Shown here piece after piece: positions 10,703 to 23,328 of a stretch of DNA of 64,000 nt; position 1 is the stretch's first letter, and the number at the start of each line of letters is the position of its first letter. The position numbers and the translations under genes are program-made. The stretch is from Vicia villosa (Eukaryota > Streptophyta > Magnoliopsida > Fabales > Fabaceae), in NCBI RefSeq assembly GCF_029867415.1, contig NC_081182.1:10546646-10610645 (forward strand). Direction: 5' to 3'. The notes beneath the pieces are model-generated. The model was not told the DNA's origin. It ran no database searches and saw nothing but the letters and a program-made list of their open reading frames with translations.

Positions 10703-10921
10703 TTAAAAACGACTATTGCGAGATCGCCTAGTTCGTTGGTGCACTCTAGGATATTCTTGTTGTGGTTGGGTCGAGGGCCCCTTAAAATCAATGCGTTCAA
10801 CATCTTCTAAGGTGACGGTACATTCACCAATGGGGAGATGAGACATGTGTGTTTCAGATCTCCATCTTTCTAACAGTGCAAGTATGAACCTCATATCAAT
10901 TGTGGAAATGGAATATTCCAT
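10703..10921 (-). pseudogene. Plant mobile domain (PMD/MAIN-like) remnant
   Basis: The 72-residue minus-strand frame contains ALLERWRSETHMSHLPIGE followed by CTVTLEDV, which matches the N-terminal part of the plant mobile domain (usual form RWRPETHTFHLP-GE-T-TLEDV). Only about 45 residues of the domain remain; it then jumps to a basic tail (HQRTRRSRNSRF), suggesting an internal deletion that joined domain start to protein end. PMD proteins occur both as host silencing factors (MAIN family) and inside Mutator-like elements. The start codon abuts, head to head, the point where the transposase homology begins. Confidence 0.75.
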
Positions 10922-12155
10922 CGTCTATTCTGGGCATTCCAACCATGCATCAGAGGGTTTGCGTTATGCAAACCTATTATTCAAATAGATGGAACATGGT
11001 TGTACGGGAAATACAAAGGCACCCTACTGATGGCAGTCGCACAAGACGACAATAATAACGTCTTCCCAATTGCATTCGCTCTAGTCGAGGGAGAGACCGA
11101 TGAGGGTTGGAGTTTCTTTCTTAAAAATCTTAGAACACATGTGGCTCCGCAACCAAATCTCTGTTTGACCTCTGATAGACATGCTTCTATTGTCAGTGCA
11201 TACAATAACCCGACTAATGGTTGGCATGACCCCCTTCTACGCATGTCTTCTGCATCAGACATATTGTATAAAATTTCACGCGAGAGATTAAAGACAGAGA
11301 GCTCTTCGCAAATTGGTTATGAACACAGGGTATGCATTAACTCAACTATCTTTCAAACATTATCGCAGAGAGATCAGATTGTCAAACCTAGATGCAGGTA
11401 GTTGGATTGATAATATTCTAGTGGAGAAATGGACTAGGTCATACGACAATGGACAACTATGAAGACACATGACAATAAATCTTGTTGAATCAATAAACGG
11501 TGTCTTCAAAGGCATACGAAACCTCCCTGTAACTGCTTTGGTAAAATCAACATATTTTAGGATGACTTCGTTGTTTGCACAAAGAGGTGAAAGGTGGGAC
11601 GCGGTGTTACGAGCTGGACAGTTGTGGAGTGAATATTGCACAAGATTTATCAAGGAAGAAGGTGCGAAGGCCAACACACATATGGTTACAAGGTTTGACG
11701 GACATAACCAGAATTTCATGGTCAAAGAGACAATCGACCACAACGAAGGGCTACCAAGGCAAGAGTATAGGGTTATAGTAGAAGAACATTGGTGCGATTG
11801 CAGAAAGTTTCAAACATTTCGTATGCCTTGCTCCCATGTCATTGCAGCATGTGCCCATTCTCACTTAGATGCATTAGCACTTCTGTCTCCCATTTACAAG
11901 TCCGAGACCTTGCTCCACGTATACAGCAATGGCTTTGCAGTGGTAGCAAAAGAGGATTATTGGCCTGCGTACAAGGGGGAAATTGTTTGGCACAACGACG
12001 AAATGCGGAGAAATAAAAAAGGTCGTTCTAAAAGCAAGCGTATCACAACTGAAATGGACGAGCTTTACAAGCTAGAAAGAAAGTGTGGTTTATGTCATCA
12101 AGTCAGACACAATAAAAAAAATTGTCCCACTCGTGCTAATGGTTCAACGAATTGA
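10922..12155 (+). pseudogene. MULE (MuDR-like) transposase, 5'-truncated and broken
   Basis: Homology starts abruptly at RLFWAFQPCIRGF, leading into the first catalytic Asp (IQIDGTWLYGKYKG) and the second Asp motif (TSDRHASI, about 11167-11190). The frame breaks near 11230; the following residues (FANWLMNTGY, NLDAGSWIDNILVEKW) are in another frame, and TGA at 11460-11462 interrupts it before HMTINLVESINGVFKG. From 11469 the rest is open: SWIM zinc finger (CDCRKF...MPCSHVIAAC) and a C-terminal zinc knuckle (CGLCHQVRHNKKNC, C-x2-C-x4-H-x4-C), ending with TGA at 12153-12155. The N-terminal DNA-binding part is missing. The protein would cut and move the element's ends; this copy cannot. Confidence 0.85.
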
Positions 12156-12310
12156 AATTTGTATGCACACTTCTTGTAAGATCTAAACATGATTTTTTTT
12201 CATTAAGAACATTTGTTACAACACATACGATTGTTAAAAATAAAATGACATAACTACTTACAAACAACACAATAACAGATAAAAAAACGTCAACAACACG
12301 AAAAAAATAT

Positions 12311-12583
12311 CTAAGAAATTACAAGCACCAAAACAATGTCATCAGAACCGTGCATCATCATCATTACGTCTCTGTCTCTTTTAACTTCCTCCAACCAAGT
12401 GCGAGACGTTCCAGTTGCAAGTGAGGTGTCGGTTCTTCTTCTCTGGATTCTTCTAATTTTTTCTCCCGTTGGGATGTCCTCGTCTAATCAGTGTTTCAAC
12501 TCTCTCTTAAGGCGCTCCATGAAATGGATGTTCTAAAATTTTATTTTAGTCGGCGGTTTGACAGCCGAAAAAATAATACCCAT
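12311..12583 (-). pseudogene. Broken small frame near the right end of the MULE
   Basis: A 91-codon minus-strand frame starts MGIIFSAVKPPTKIKF, stops at codon 17 (TAG, 12533-12535), reads on as NIHFMERLKRELKH, stops again (TGA, 12488-12490), then continues DIPTGEKIRRIQRRRTDTS and TWLEEVKRDRDVMMMMHGSDD to a TAG at 12311-12313. The consistent phase over two stops suggests a former protein of the element, but I do not recognise the family. Confidence 0.4.
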
Positions 12584-12955
12584 CTCATGTGAAAATCTCA
12601 GAAGCCATGCTGATTAAATTTGGGAGTAAATGAGATGATCTAGTGAGAAAGTGTGAAAAATGGTGGAGAAAGGGAGGTATTATTTATAGAAAACACATAT
12701 ACAATGAGGAGCCATATGAGATGACTCTTCTTCCTAAAAAATGAATGGAGGCGCCATATGACATGACTTGGTAGTACTGAATGTGCCATGTCAGATGGCG
12801 CCATGGGCTAAATAAAAGTGAACAAGCCATCTCAAATGACGCCTTGATGTAAAAAGTTTCTGAAACCTGGTTATTTGTGTAATTTTCTCCGAAATATAGT
12901 TATTTGCATAATTTTTTTCAATATATGGTTATTTAAAAAAATATTCTTATTTTGA

Positions 12956-14020
12956 AACTTTGCCATGCACATGTTAAAATTGACACAAAATTGTAATTAA
13001 GATTGAAAACTCCATGACAAATTTCAAAATTTTGCATCTTCTTTCTCTCTCCTTCTCTCATGGGTAGAACAAATAACTTCTTCTCTAATGCTTAGTTTGT
13101 CGATAGTTTGTCCATGAAGGTCTTCTGCGTTTCTATGTAAGAAAATATAAAATATTAGGAAGACTATAATATAATTTAAAATTAACAATATGTATTATAA
13201 TTATTTAATTAATTAATATAATAATTAAATAATAAATGTCATGACATTAATTGATTCAAGTGAAATGAAAAAAATAATTGAAAAGCATTTTTAAAAAAAA
13301 ATTAATTGATATGCATTCTCAGTGTAAATTTTGTTACACCATCAGTGAATCATCACCTTTCAAATGAATTATTTTAATAAAATCAAAATAAAAGTCAAAA
13401 TAATTTTAACAAAAGAATAAAACAAATTACTAGTATCTAATTCATTGCATGTTAAGAACTACCTGTTACACAAATAGTTGCATTAAGACAACATCTACAA
13501 CTACTGCTTGCTAACTCCTTTTAATGGTTGTCCTCTTGTGTAATAAAAATTATTTTTCATTACATTAGTATTAAAAACTTCATTTTGTTTAAAAGTAAAA
13601 AAATAAATTTTCATTACATTAATTTTAAAACTTGATTATGTTTAAAAGTGAGGTTGAAAATAAATTGATTTAAGTTTGAACAAGTCCACACAAAATGAAT
13701 AGCTATAATGTAGTCCTAGAAATCACTTTATTTAGTGTTTGTGTGGTTTTCTTTCTCATTGTAATCTTTCTTCCAAAATATTACTATTGCACATAATATT
13801 TCTATCAGCCAACAAACAACCAAAATAGAAAGTTAACAAGTCTCCCAATTCACAGACTATTACAAACAATATAACACCAAATACACTTGGGAAAAAAATG
13901 GTCCATTGTACAGCCAGACTCTTCACCACACTAGTACCATTTGACTATATAAGTAAAAGTTCACTACATCAAAACAATAAATCCACTGTCACCACATCCC
14001 CAAATACTCAAGGGTAATTA
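12956..14020. other. AT-rich intergenic DNA, no gene seen
   Basis: Low-complexity AT-rich stretch between the MULE and the 3' end of the F-box gene. A phrase TTTTCATTACATTA is repeated near 13552 and 13609 (about 57 bp apart), a short tandem duplication. No coding or RNA gene signal is visible. Confidence 0.5.
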
Positions 14021-15549
14021 CTAATTTCCATCATTAAGGAACTTAACACGTGCTCTTGGTGATGCTCGTTCCATCCATAACAAGTCTTTTGAAATTCTAT
14101 GCAACTCAATTGCATCTAATTTTATAAAATTGCAATTAAAAGTAAGAGTCTTTAACAAAGGAGAATTTGCAAGTATGAACTGTATCAAACTCACTGCATG
14201 CTGAGAATTAGCTCTAATGCTGATATCCACTATCTGAAGTTTAAGGCAACAACTACGACATTCTAACTCTTCTGAATGATCCAACACTTGTGTGGCTTTA
14301 GCAAAGCTATAACTCTGAAGTATAAAAATTAAAGAGTCAAAATATGACAATAAGAAACAATCTAAGAAGTATAGGTGTTAATGTGTACCTGAATGACAAG
14401 TTTAACCAAGCTAGGAGCACTTTTGAGTACTCTAACAATATGCAAAAGTTCTCTTGTTTCATTCAAATTCACGACACCCAAATTCAGATACTCTAATGAG
14501 TTCAATGAGCTTACTAGACACGTGGGAGGAATGATATCTGCATATGAGTACTATGGATACAAAACAAAAAATCTATGAGATTATCAGAACAACACTTAGA
14601 AGTAGCAATAACACAACTTTCATTATAAATATTCGATTAGACCATCAATCAAAATATATACAATAGAAGAGTAAGATACTTTTTTCACAACTGAACATTA
14701 ATGAAAATATTACAACTAGTGATATTTTCTAACCTTATTACAACCGACCATCTTAACATTTGGCAAACTTTTGATCGAACCAAATAAGCCGAAGCGCGAA
14801 GCTTCGAGGGTAAAATCAATCAAATTTTCTGCTTTCTTGAGACAAATTGAATCCACATCATTAAGTAGGTCTAGTAATAAGACTTTGAGAGTAGGAGAAG
14901 AAATATCTATATATTGAAAACCTTCACTTAATTCAATGCAAAGCTTTTCAAGAAATGGACAACCTGAAATAAGACTCTCAAATGTATGGGAGTTGAGTCT
15001 AACCATATATAAGTGAAGTTCAAGCAATCTTTTAAAGCCACAAAAATTAGGTGGAATTAACAAGTGAAATCCGCCAAACTTAAAGTAAGTCAATTCCTTA
15101 CAAGAGAAGACAATATATGGCATTTCATGAACCGATTCCCAGCGGTCCACAAGATCGAGATATTTAATGTCCCTTGACAAAAAAGGAATCCATGTATTGA
15201 GGTATTCCAGTGTGATCTTAAAATTAGATTTGAAATTATAGTTAATGTCAAATGATAAGGAAAGAGTAAACTTGTGTATCGGCCCATTGTGAAGCATAAG
15301 AACATCCGTGATGATTTTAGAGACTACAGAGGCATGGTCACGGGCTTCAAGATAGGTATATCTTTCAAAAAAGTTGTTATCAAAACAAAGTTGTGGAGCT
15401 GAAGTCCACATATACCTCCACTTTCTTGACAAAATACTAGTTCTAACTTGGTCTCTGATTTTCAAGTTTCCTAAGATGCCATCAATGACATTACCTGGTA
15501 AGTCACTGATTCTGTCACTTTGATTGGCCTTCTTGTTGAGCAAAGTCAT
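14021..15549 (-). CDS. F-box/LRR/FBD protein
   Basis: Three exons on the minus strand join in phase 0: 15549-14734, 14550-14389 and 14314-14021 (stop TAG), giving 423 residues, the usual size for this plant family. Residues ~11-55 form the F-box (DRISDLPGNVIDGILGNLKIRDQVRTS split by ILSRKWRYMW). The middle has irregular leucine-rich repeats (KYLDL, LTYFKFGGFHLLIPP, LELHLYMVRLNSHTFESLISGCP, LEKLCIELSEGF, LKVLLLDLL). The last exon has the FBD-like end (LIQFILANSPLLKTLTFNC, ASPRARVKFL). Such proteins are substrate-recognition subunits of SCF E3 ubiquitin ligases, with the F-box binding SKP1. The substrate is unknown. Many members are recently expanded and some are silent; nothing here shows it is broken. 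Confidence 0.85.
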
Positions 15550-15843
15550 TACATAACTACAAATTCAAAATGAAGTGTAAATATTATAATAATTTTTTAA
15601 CTAATATTTTTCACCCATGATACTATTTAAAAACTAAAAAGGGGATCAATTTGCATCTGATTACAAAATATTTGGAATCACATCATACTGCATAGATCTG
15701 AAAGTAATTTTCAAATATGAAAAAGCTTAAGAAACTAAGCATGAATAGTAAAGTGCCCTAATAAAAAAATCACAGTTATGAAAACAACAGAATGGATGAT
15801 ACAATAAGTAAAGAAAAGAGTAACAATTTGGATGAAATCTTAC

Positions 15844-15960
15844 AAAATTGAAAGCGAGACTGCGATGGATTGAATTGAAGGAGCCTATAATGTTCACGGA
15901 GAAAAGTGGCTACGGTGAAGGAATGGGAGGAGTACGTTTTGATATGTGGTGTATCATGGA
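15844..15960 (-). promoter_or_regulatory. Putative 5' UTR exon of the F-box gene
   Basis: On the minus strand, CAATTTTGTAAGA at 15838-15850 offers a donor site, and TTTGTAG upstream of the ATG (about 15561-15567) offers an acceptor, so the leader may be split by an intron of about 280 bp. This is inferred from splice-like sequences only. The remaining stretch 15550-16246 shows no gene. Confidence 0.35.
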
Positions 15961-16258
15961 GTACGTGAACATCCCATTTTACCCTTTCTAGTTTTGTATT
16001 TCGACCCTATTAATCATATGTTTAAATAAATTTTGATATAATATATTTTTAATTGATTTTATTTTAATATAACATGGTTTTATTTCATTGACTGTCATTT
16101 ATCTCTCAACAATACGATATAAGTTCCACCATAAAATTGAAGTCTATGGAACCATAACAGAGTGAGTATTTCAAAAATTGATAATTTTTCTCTTAACTGA
16201 AACAGTGTTTTTTATGAGTTCAGTCATTCATCTATCAAACAAAGAGGAACACTTGTTT

Positions 16259-16904
16259 CCCTTTTTTTTTTTTTTTTGAATAATAAGGATTTTATTAAAA
16301 AAAACAGGTTGATACAAAGCGATCCGAAGATCCAGTTAACAAGAAACCAAAGAACTAAGGGAAATCTAGCATAATCTAGTAACAGACTCACGAGGTTAGG
16401 CTTAATAGAACGACAACACCACCCCAGATACACAATCTTATTTTTAATCTCCTGAATGATACGATTGCGGTCAACTTTGCCACCAAAGAAAATCATGTTC
16501 CTATAAACCCATATGCCATAAACGGTCTCCGCAAAGGCTAAACGCAGTAAAGTTGTACGCCAACCTTTCTTCTTGCCATGAGTTATACACCAGTCAAGCT
16601 CATACCGCCAGTTAGAAGGATTATGGACAATGTTTAACCAATGCAGAATATCAGTTCAGATAAAATTTAACTCATCACATTTAAAGAACACATGAGATAA
16701 GTTCTCCTCCTGCCTGCAAAAAATACACTCATTATTAGCAATCATTCCAAACTTTAACAGTCTGCTTTTCGTGGCAAGTCTCTCATGGCACGCAAGCCAT
16801 AAGATGTAAAGAGCCCGTCATTTTACTATCCTCCATTTATTCTTTTTCTTTAAATAGATGTATGACAAGTGGCCAAAATTATTTTAATGGTTCAGATTAA
16901 AAAT
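16259..16904 (-). mobile_element. 5'-truncated LINE with 12-bp target duplication
   Basis: GAACACTTGTTT at 16247-16258 and 16905-16916 is a perfect 12-bp duplication. Between them, on the minus strand, is the end of a LINE ORF2 closed by a poly(A) tract (poly-T on the plus strand, 16262-16277). This layout is typical of target-primed reverse transcription with early termination. Confidence 0.9.
16280..16835 (-). pseudogene. LINE ORF2 C-terminus (zf-RVT region)
   Basis: Reading from about 16835 downwards: LWLACHERLATKSRLLKFG, then a zinc-finger-like segment NECIFCRQEENLSHVFFKCDE (the zf-RVT motif common at the end of plant L1-type reverse transcriptases), a TGA where Trp is expected (NFI-stop), then DWCITHGKKKGWRTTLLRL and ETVYGIWVYRNMIFFGGK and the tail IQEIKNKIVYLGWCCRS. 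The reverse transcriptase and endonuclease domains are absent. Confidence 0.8.
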
Positions 16905-16916
16905 GAACACTTGTTT

Positions 16917-17620
16917 AATAATAAAAATAAAATAAAATATTCTATAAACAATCTAGGGTCTTGTTCTTTCTCTGAAGATTTAGCGTTCTTTATTCATAAT
17001 AATAGAGAGTTCACTATTTCGCTGCCGTCATTCCCAACGACGGTCACCAATGTTCTCGTATCTCTGTTCCCTTTTGTCCTCTTTTTTTGTTTCGTTTAAA
17101 CACTGCTCTCCACCATTTTCGCCATGTTAACCTCCACCGTAAAATTACGAAATTGAATATAATTTCTCTTTGCTTTTCTCCATCAAAATCACAAAATTAA
17201 ATATGAATCAAATGCAAATAAATCAATTGTAATGATAACATAATTTTCACTGTGATTGTGATTATATGTACAACCAATTTTAATTAAAATGGCTACACAA
17301 CTGGGATACCGGGTGATGAGGCAACATGTCGGAGAAATGAGAAGAAATTAGGTCACCGAAGAGGAATCCTAAAATGACTATCTTGTCTAATATGAACAAT
17401 AGAACACAAGAAAAATGAAATTTAGATTTACTTAATATAAATCCATAATATAAATCCAAAGTTGTCATGATGACAACCTTGGTAACAATCTTAAACCTAA
17501 TGATGACATGTCATTCTAATATAGCACTAATGTTGACGTGTCAACCTCTTAGAATTTTCAATATTACTTAAATTGTCATTATTATAAACCATTCTTAAAA
17601 TTATATTTATTATATTTAAC

Positions 17621-17658
<38 letters not shown>

Positions 17659-19240
17659 TCAGAATAATGAATAGAATAATAATTAATTGAAAATAATAAA
17701 TAACTTGAAACCCTTGAAAAATGAATAGTAAAGATAGTGAAAGGTTAAAGATAAATAGGAAATAAAACACTACAAAAATAATAATTTAAAAGTAGAATTA
17801 ATGAAATAAATATATAAATATAAATATATCACATAAATATTTGAACGTTTTCTTCTATTTTGTAACTCCAATTATTTAATTAGGACCATTAACCCATTTA
17901 TTACATTGAAATAAATTGTAATTAATAATTTGATTGACTATTATTTTTATTATTGATTATTATTATATTCATAATCACGTGTCTATAAATATTAGATATT
18001 GAGTTGGCACCATTTTCTACAAACAAATGTTTGGTGGCGTTCTTTGTTTTTTTTATTATATTACTTCTCCTTTTTAATTGATATAATTTTTGTTAGTTTA
18101 CTGTTCTAACTTTCTTTATAATTATGTATTGGTTGATTTGAAGATGATCTTTTTCTTTGTGAATTACAAGAAGAAGATACAATTTTATTGCACTATTGTT
18201 ATTTAGGAAGTCTATGAAATGTAAGTACATCTCTTTGGTTCACTTTTTTTTATTGATATAATTTATGTAAGTTTGTTATTCTACTTTTGACCGGGAGAAT
18301 AAGATATTAGAGACTTTTATTTATGAGAGTTGGTGTATTATTGCTGTTATGGATCTCTATGAAATAATCATTCACATAAATTTATGTTTTTAATCCTAAT
18401 ATTTGAATCACATAAATTCTTCTTTTTATTTATGTAATTTTTGTAAGTTTGTTATTCTACCTTTCTTTCTTATGGTTGATTAAAATATATCTAGACTACC
18501 ATTTTTTAATTGTTGCATCATCGTCGTTCACACACACATTTTTTAATTGGTTGATTAAAATATATATATACCCTTATTAGTAATAAATGGAATAATATTT
18601 TACTATTTTATAAATTATACATTTATAAATCTATGTGTTTTTGGTATTTAGTGTAAATAAATAAATAGATGCATGATTAATGTCTTTATGTTCTTGATGT
18701 GTTGTTTTATTATATTATGTTTTTCCACTATTTAAAGTGGAAGAAGTAATCTTCAAATATTTGGGCTTACTTGTTGGATAAGTATGGGAATTTTTTTCTA
18801 AATTTATTGAATTTAAGTTGTGAGTTTAATATTGGAGTGCTTCTTCAAAATATTAGTGGTATACGAGTTTAATTTAAATCTTGCTTTGTTTGAGAAAACT
18901 TTGTATGATGATGAAAAGGAGAAAGGACAGAAATGAGAAAAATATTAAATGTTATGGTTCATTGTTAAATTGTATACATTTTTAATATTTAATGTAATAT
19001 TTGTTAAAAAATTGAATAATTAAAATAAAAAAAATAATAAAATATAGGATTAAATATACAACACCCTGTAATATTAGCGAGATTTATAAAATAATTATTT
19101 CACGTGAATTTATAAAATTAAATGAAAATATCACGTGGACTACCACGTAGGCAGTTAGAGAGAATCTTTGCTACAATGTGGCAATCAAGAGGTACTTAAA
19201 GGAATCTGAATGTTAAAAGGGGAATTACAATAAAAAATTA
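16917..19240. other. AT-rich intergenic DNA with (AT)n microsatellite, no gene seen
   Basis: More than 2.3 kb without convincing coding sequence. An (AT)n run lies at 17624-17655. Phrases such as TTTGTAAGTTTGTTATTCTAC recur near 18263, 18438 and in altered form near 18085, suggesting an old local duplication. Confidence 0.5.
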
Positions 19241-19248
19241 TTTGTAGG

Positions 19249-19909
19249 TAGGGATGAGAATAGGTCAGACCGTATAACATGGACCTACTGTCCTGCTTAC
19301 ATAGGCTTAAATCAGACCAGAGTTTTAATATAAATAGAGAAGACCTAAACTTTTTTATAAGCCTATTTAGCTAAAAAGGTTAGGCCACAGGCCATATAAA
19401 AAATCTTTTAAGCATATGAGACCGACCTATTTAAATAAATATAAATAATTTTATGATTATCATATTTTATTTTATATTTTGAATTAAAATATAAAAATGA
19501 ATCTTAGTTATGTTGAAGAAATTATAAAAATAAGATGAAAAAAATCTTATGAACAATGTCAATGTTGCTTCCATAAGTTCTCTAAAATAAATCGTATCAC
19601 AAAATTTATGTTACTAGGTAAATTCAAAGAAGCAAATGCAAACAAATATTTAATCTCACTGATCTTTTAATTTGTTCTAGTCTATATAAAGTTAAGTAGA
19701 ACGACTTATTTATAAATGTTCAAATGAAATAGACTTTTAAGTAGGCTATTAGGTCAATCAGGCCTTCAAAAAAGGTCATGCTCAGGCTAAAAAAACAAGT
19801 CTACGACAGGCTACAAGTCAGGCTTAGTCTTCGAGTTTTTTAGCAGGTCAGACTCAGGCTAGACAAAGCCTATGTCAGCCCAGCCTATTCCCACTCTTAC
19901 ATGTAGGGG
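19249..19909. mobile_element. hAT-like MITE (TAGGGATGAGAATAGG family)
   Basis: The ends are TAGGGATGAGAATAGG and, inverted, TAAGAGTGGGAATAGG. The flanks TTTGTAGG (19241-19248) and CATGTAGG (19910-19917) share six of eight bases, an aged 8-bp target duplication. The interior is rich in AGGCCTA/TAGGTC words and has no open frame. It inserted exactly at the left edge of the neighbouring MITE, since its right target copy overlaps TAGGGGTGTAAGC. Confidence 0.7.
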
Positions 19910-20271
19910 TGTAAGCAGATAAAAAAAATCCAATTAAACTGATAATCCAAACCAACTTGAAATAAAATTGATTGTTCCTAGTTCGATTCTAAAACTGAAC
20001 TGAACTAATAAAAATCGATGTGATTTTGTTTGGTTCTCAGTTTTAGTTTTTAGGAATCGCCAAATCAATGAACTGAATCAATATAAATAATTACGCTCTA
20101 AATCTTTTATTCTACCCATCATTAAAGCCTTTTTTCTGTTCAGCCATTATCCATATTTGTTTACATTTCATTTATTTCAGTAAAAAACACACATCTAAAA
20201 CTAAACTTCAATACATAAAAAGTAGAAACCATAAGTCACAAAAAGCTTATTTTCGGTGAACTGCTACTCTC

Positions 20272-20455
20272 ACTGCCAGCTATCATTGTTGCTCTCACTA
20301 CCGTCATCCGGATATGTTATGGTCGCCTTCTTCATTTTCAAGTTCTCTTCATTAATTTTCATTTTATGCTCGCTACCATTGTTGCCCTCACTACCGTCAT
20401 TTTGATATGTTATGGTTGCCTTCTTCATTTTCAAGTTCTCTTCATTAATTTTCAT
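20272..20455. repeat. Two tandem copies of a ~93-bp unit
   Basis: GATATGTTATGG starts at 20311 and again at 20404 in otherwise matching context (CACTACCGTCAT before, CCTTCTTCATTTTCAAGTTC after). The minus strand reads as a 61-residue open frame with a repeated block (KMKINEENLKMKKATITY), which I treat as chance because it lies inside a MITE. Confidence 0.75.
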
Positions 20456-20738
20456 TTTTTTTATCTTTTTTGTTTATTTTTCTTCAACAAAATTCCTTCT
20501 AGTCATGATATATAAAATAGTTTTGATCATTATGGTGTTAATTCACGTGCATTTTGTTGTGTTCTATTTGTTAAATTTTCAAATCTCTTTCCAACATTCT
20601 AATGTCAAATGTTAACTTTTATATTTAATAGTAAACTTATTTCATGATGCAATAAAAATCATGTCACTGTTTCGTATGAACTAATAGTAATTTGTTTATA
20701 AAAAATAAAGCGTGAAATAAATTATGAGAAATGTATTG

Positions 20739-23326
20739 TGTCATACCCCAAAATTTACCCGATATAACTTGCATCTGCCAACTTAATAAGGGCGTTAAAA
20801 ATTAGGAGCCATAGGGTTTAATATATCTATTATTAAACTCGCTCTCTTATAAAACTCCCTTATAAATTAGTTGAAGTAAAATGGAGGTGTGAACAGCAAA
20901 AATTTGAGATCCAATTTGTTTTGGGCCCATTTGTTTCATGTAATCATTTTATCAAATATTATTGTTACTAACTATAAGATTATTAGCATTATTAATTTTA
21001 ACTATTAATTAAGATTAGTATTAGGATTAATAGTATTAAATAAATATTATTTGGTTAGTTTAGAATTATTGGTTATATTAGTATTAGATTTAAATATTCA
21101 TTTGAGTTTTAAAATAATTAGTTTTTTAATCTTAAGATTATTATTATTTACGTTAATATTAGGAATTATTATTAGGACTGTTATGGATTAGGATTAATAT
21201 TATTATTATCAGTCTTAAAATTAGTGTTAAGTACTATTAGTGTTAGTATTTAGGAATGCTATTATTATTATCAGTAATAATTAATTAAGTAATAGATTGA
21301 TGGGCCAGGATACACTAGCAGGATCGGGCCCTAAATGAAACGCGTGGGTCACCAAGGGAGTGGACCGGGTTAAACCGACCTGGCCACTATTCATCATCTC
21401 CTTCAGCGCCGCAGACATCAAACAAACCCAGCCAAACTCTAACGGCGGCCACCATCTCCAACAACAGCCAAACCCTAATCTCCATCTAAACCCAAGCCCA
21501 GCGGAATCGAAAAAGGATTGAATCTTAAGACAAAACAAAATCAAACTTTTATTACAATGAATCAGAAATCAAATAAGATTATATTACAATCAATGAACAG
21601 ATCAAATAGAAAACGAATTGAATCTTTCCTAACTAAGATTTAACCCTAACTATATAACAAAACATAATCAGAAGGGGAAGGGGGTCGGAGAAAAAAACGA
21701 AGAAACGTTGCCGCGAAGGCCGAACCTCTGAGCTTCAATCCTCGACCTCGCACCTGCAAAAAAGTCACAGAGAAGAAGGGGGATCGAGAGGAGGAGAGAG
21801 CAAACTCCATCGCGGCGCTCACAGGGTAGTTGACCTGAAAAGAAAGGAAGACGAGATTAGCGAGAGATTAAAAGAACATACGGAAAGACATCACGGCCAT
21901 AGAGGTATTCGCATAATACTTAGCTTCTTTTCGTTCATCTGTTGCGATTTGTAGCATGCATGTGCTTCTCCGAGTAAAAATCTGGAAAATTAGAGTTAGA
22001 TTAGGTTTGGGGTTCATAGGGTTCATGGGTTTAGGTTGAAGATTGGGGTCGGGATTCATATGTTAGAATTAGGTTGCAGGATTTTTGGAGTACTAGGTGT
22101 TTCTGGGTTGGATAATGAAAGGAAGGGTTGGTGAAGATGAAGATCATGAAGATCTTCATCTACTTCTATGGGTATTTCTGGGCGCGGTTTGGAGTATGAA
22201 ACGGATGAAGAGTCATGTTTTTTTTTGCAAAAATGGGAGAGAATACGAGAAAGGGGGCAGGGATCGGTACAAGAGGATAAGAAATGAGTCATAAAAAAAC
22301 CCCCTCCACGTTTCTTCTTTTATTTATCTATTTTATTTTATTAGAATGAATTGATGATCATGTGTGCATCTATTACTGTGGTCCCTCGCTTAAAATCACG
22401 TGTAGACCCTTAGATGTTAGTGCCCCAGATCAAACGATTAAAGATCTAGCAACCCACCGTAATACAGTATGCGCACACGCACCGTATCCTTAGCTTTGAT
22501 GGGCCAAGTCCTTTGCTATTTACACCCCCAGAATTTACTACCAAGAACAACATGCACCCCTTTTCAAAAATCATAAAAAAAACTTAATAAAATTACTTTA
22601 ATTGTTTCATTGTTTGTTTTTGATAACTCAATCTAATTTTCTCCTCGAACCGACTAAATCTATTAGTCGCATTAGACGAGAGATAAAAAATACACAAAAT
22701 TAAAATACATTTGAATTTGCTGCCCGCGACGATCAATCTATCGATCTGAGTAACCAGCAATGCCCCATAATCCGTTAGCTATACTGACCAAATCTATTGG
22801 TCATCGCATCTAACGGTGCCATATCAAATCAGGGTTGTACGCCCAAATCTCAAAACACACTAAACCACGATACTACGGATTTTCATCCTTTTCAATAAGG
22901 CAACTCAAAATGCCTTGCAAACCACAACATTTCAAAACTACGATAGGCCATTCAAAAAGCCTTAAAACCATATCATATCAAATTCAAAGGCGTACAACCC
23001 TGTGCCCGAACTACGTTGACTCTGATTCTCCATAAGGAGATACGTAGGCACTTGGTAACAAGGCGAGTCTCCCCCTTACAATTTCAATTCAATTCTAAAT
23101 CTCAATTTTCGCCCTATTCGTTCCCTTAGCTATTAACCTCTATAATTTTAGCCATAAATCTTCGCCTTAGATTCAAAGCCATAGGAAAGGGTTGAGGGTG
23201 CCTAACACCTTTCCTCGACCTGATTATAATAACTTACCCCGATCTCTTAATTGCGTAGGGTTTCCTATTCGCCCTTCAGAATAGGTGGCGACTCTAAAAG
23301 TCTAATTTTTAGGGCAGGTTGCTACA
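20739..23326 (+). repeat. LARD-1 5' LTR
   Basis: 2588 bp, TG...CA type ends. It nearly matches the 3' LTR at 29639-32225. Near its 3' side it has CCGAACTACGTTGACTCTGA followed by GAGATACGTAGGCAC, a phrase also present in modified form in the LARD-2 LTR, and GGTGGCGACTCT about 40 bp before its end. Open frames inside it are not conserved protein families. Confidence 0.95.
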
Positions 23327-23328
23327 GC

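Larger units (their letters stand above)
10371..12946. mobile_element. Mutator-like element (MULE) with 9-bp target duplication
   Basis: TTATTTTGA at 10362-10370 and again at 12947-12955 is a perfect 9-bp duplication, the hallmark length for Mutator. Inside it are terminal inverted repeats of about 85 bp (left 10371-10459, right 12858-12946), with shared words AAATAAC, AAAAAAATTA, GCAAATAAC and CAGGTTT. Next to each are several copies of a GCCATGTGAGATGGCGCC-like word (10476-10580; 12710-12845). It contains a PMD remnant, a broken MULE transposase and a small broken frame on the minus strand. None is intact, so it is not autonomous now. Confidence 0.9.

Noticed and set aside
20270..20455. 61-residue minus-strand frame with an internal repeat (KMKINEENLKMKKATITY)
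   Set aside because: It is a 93-bp tandem duplication inside a MITE; the frame is open only because the unit is a multiple of three and has no recognised domain.
21281..21544. 87-residue frame present in both LARD-1 LTRs (21281 and 30180)
   Set aside because: Its presence in both LTRs is explained by LTR duplication; no conserved family features.
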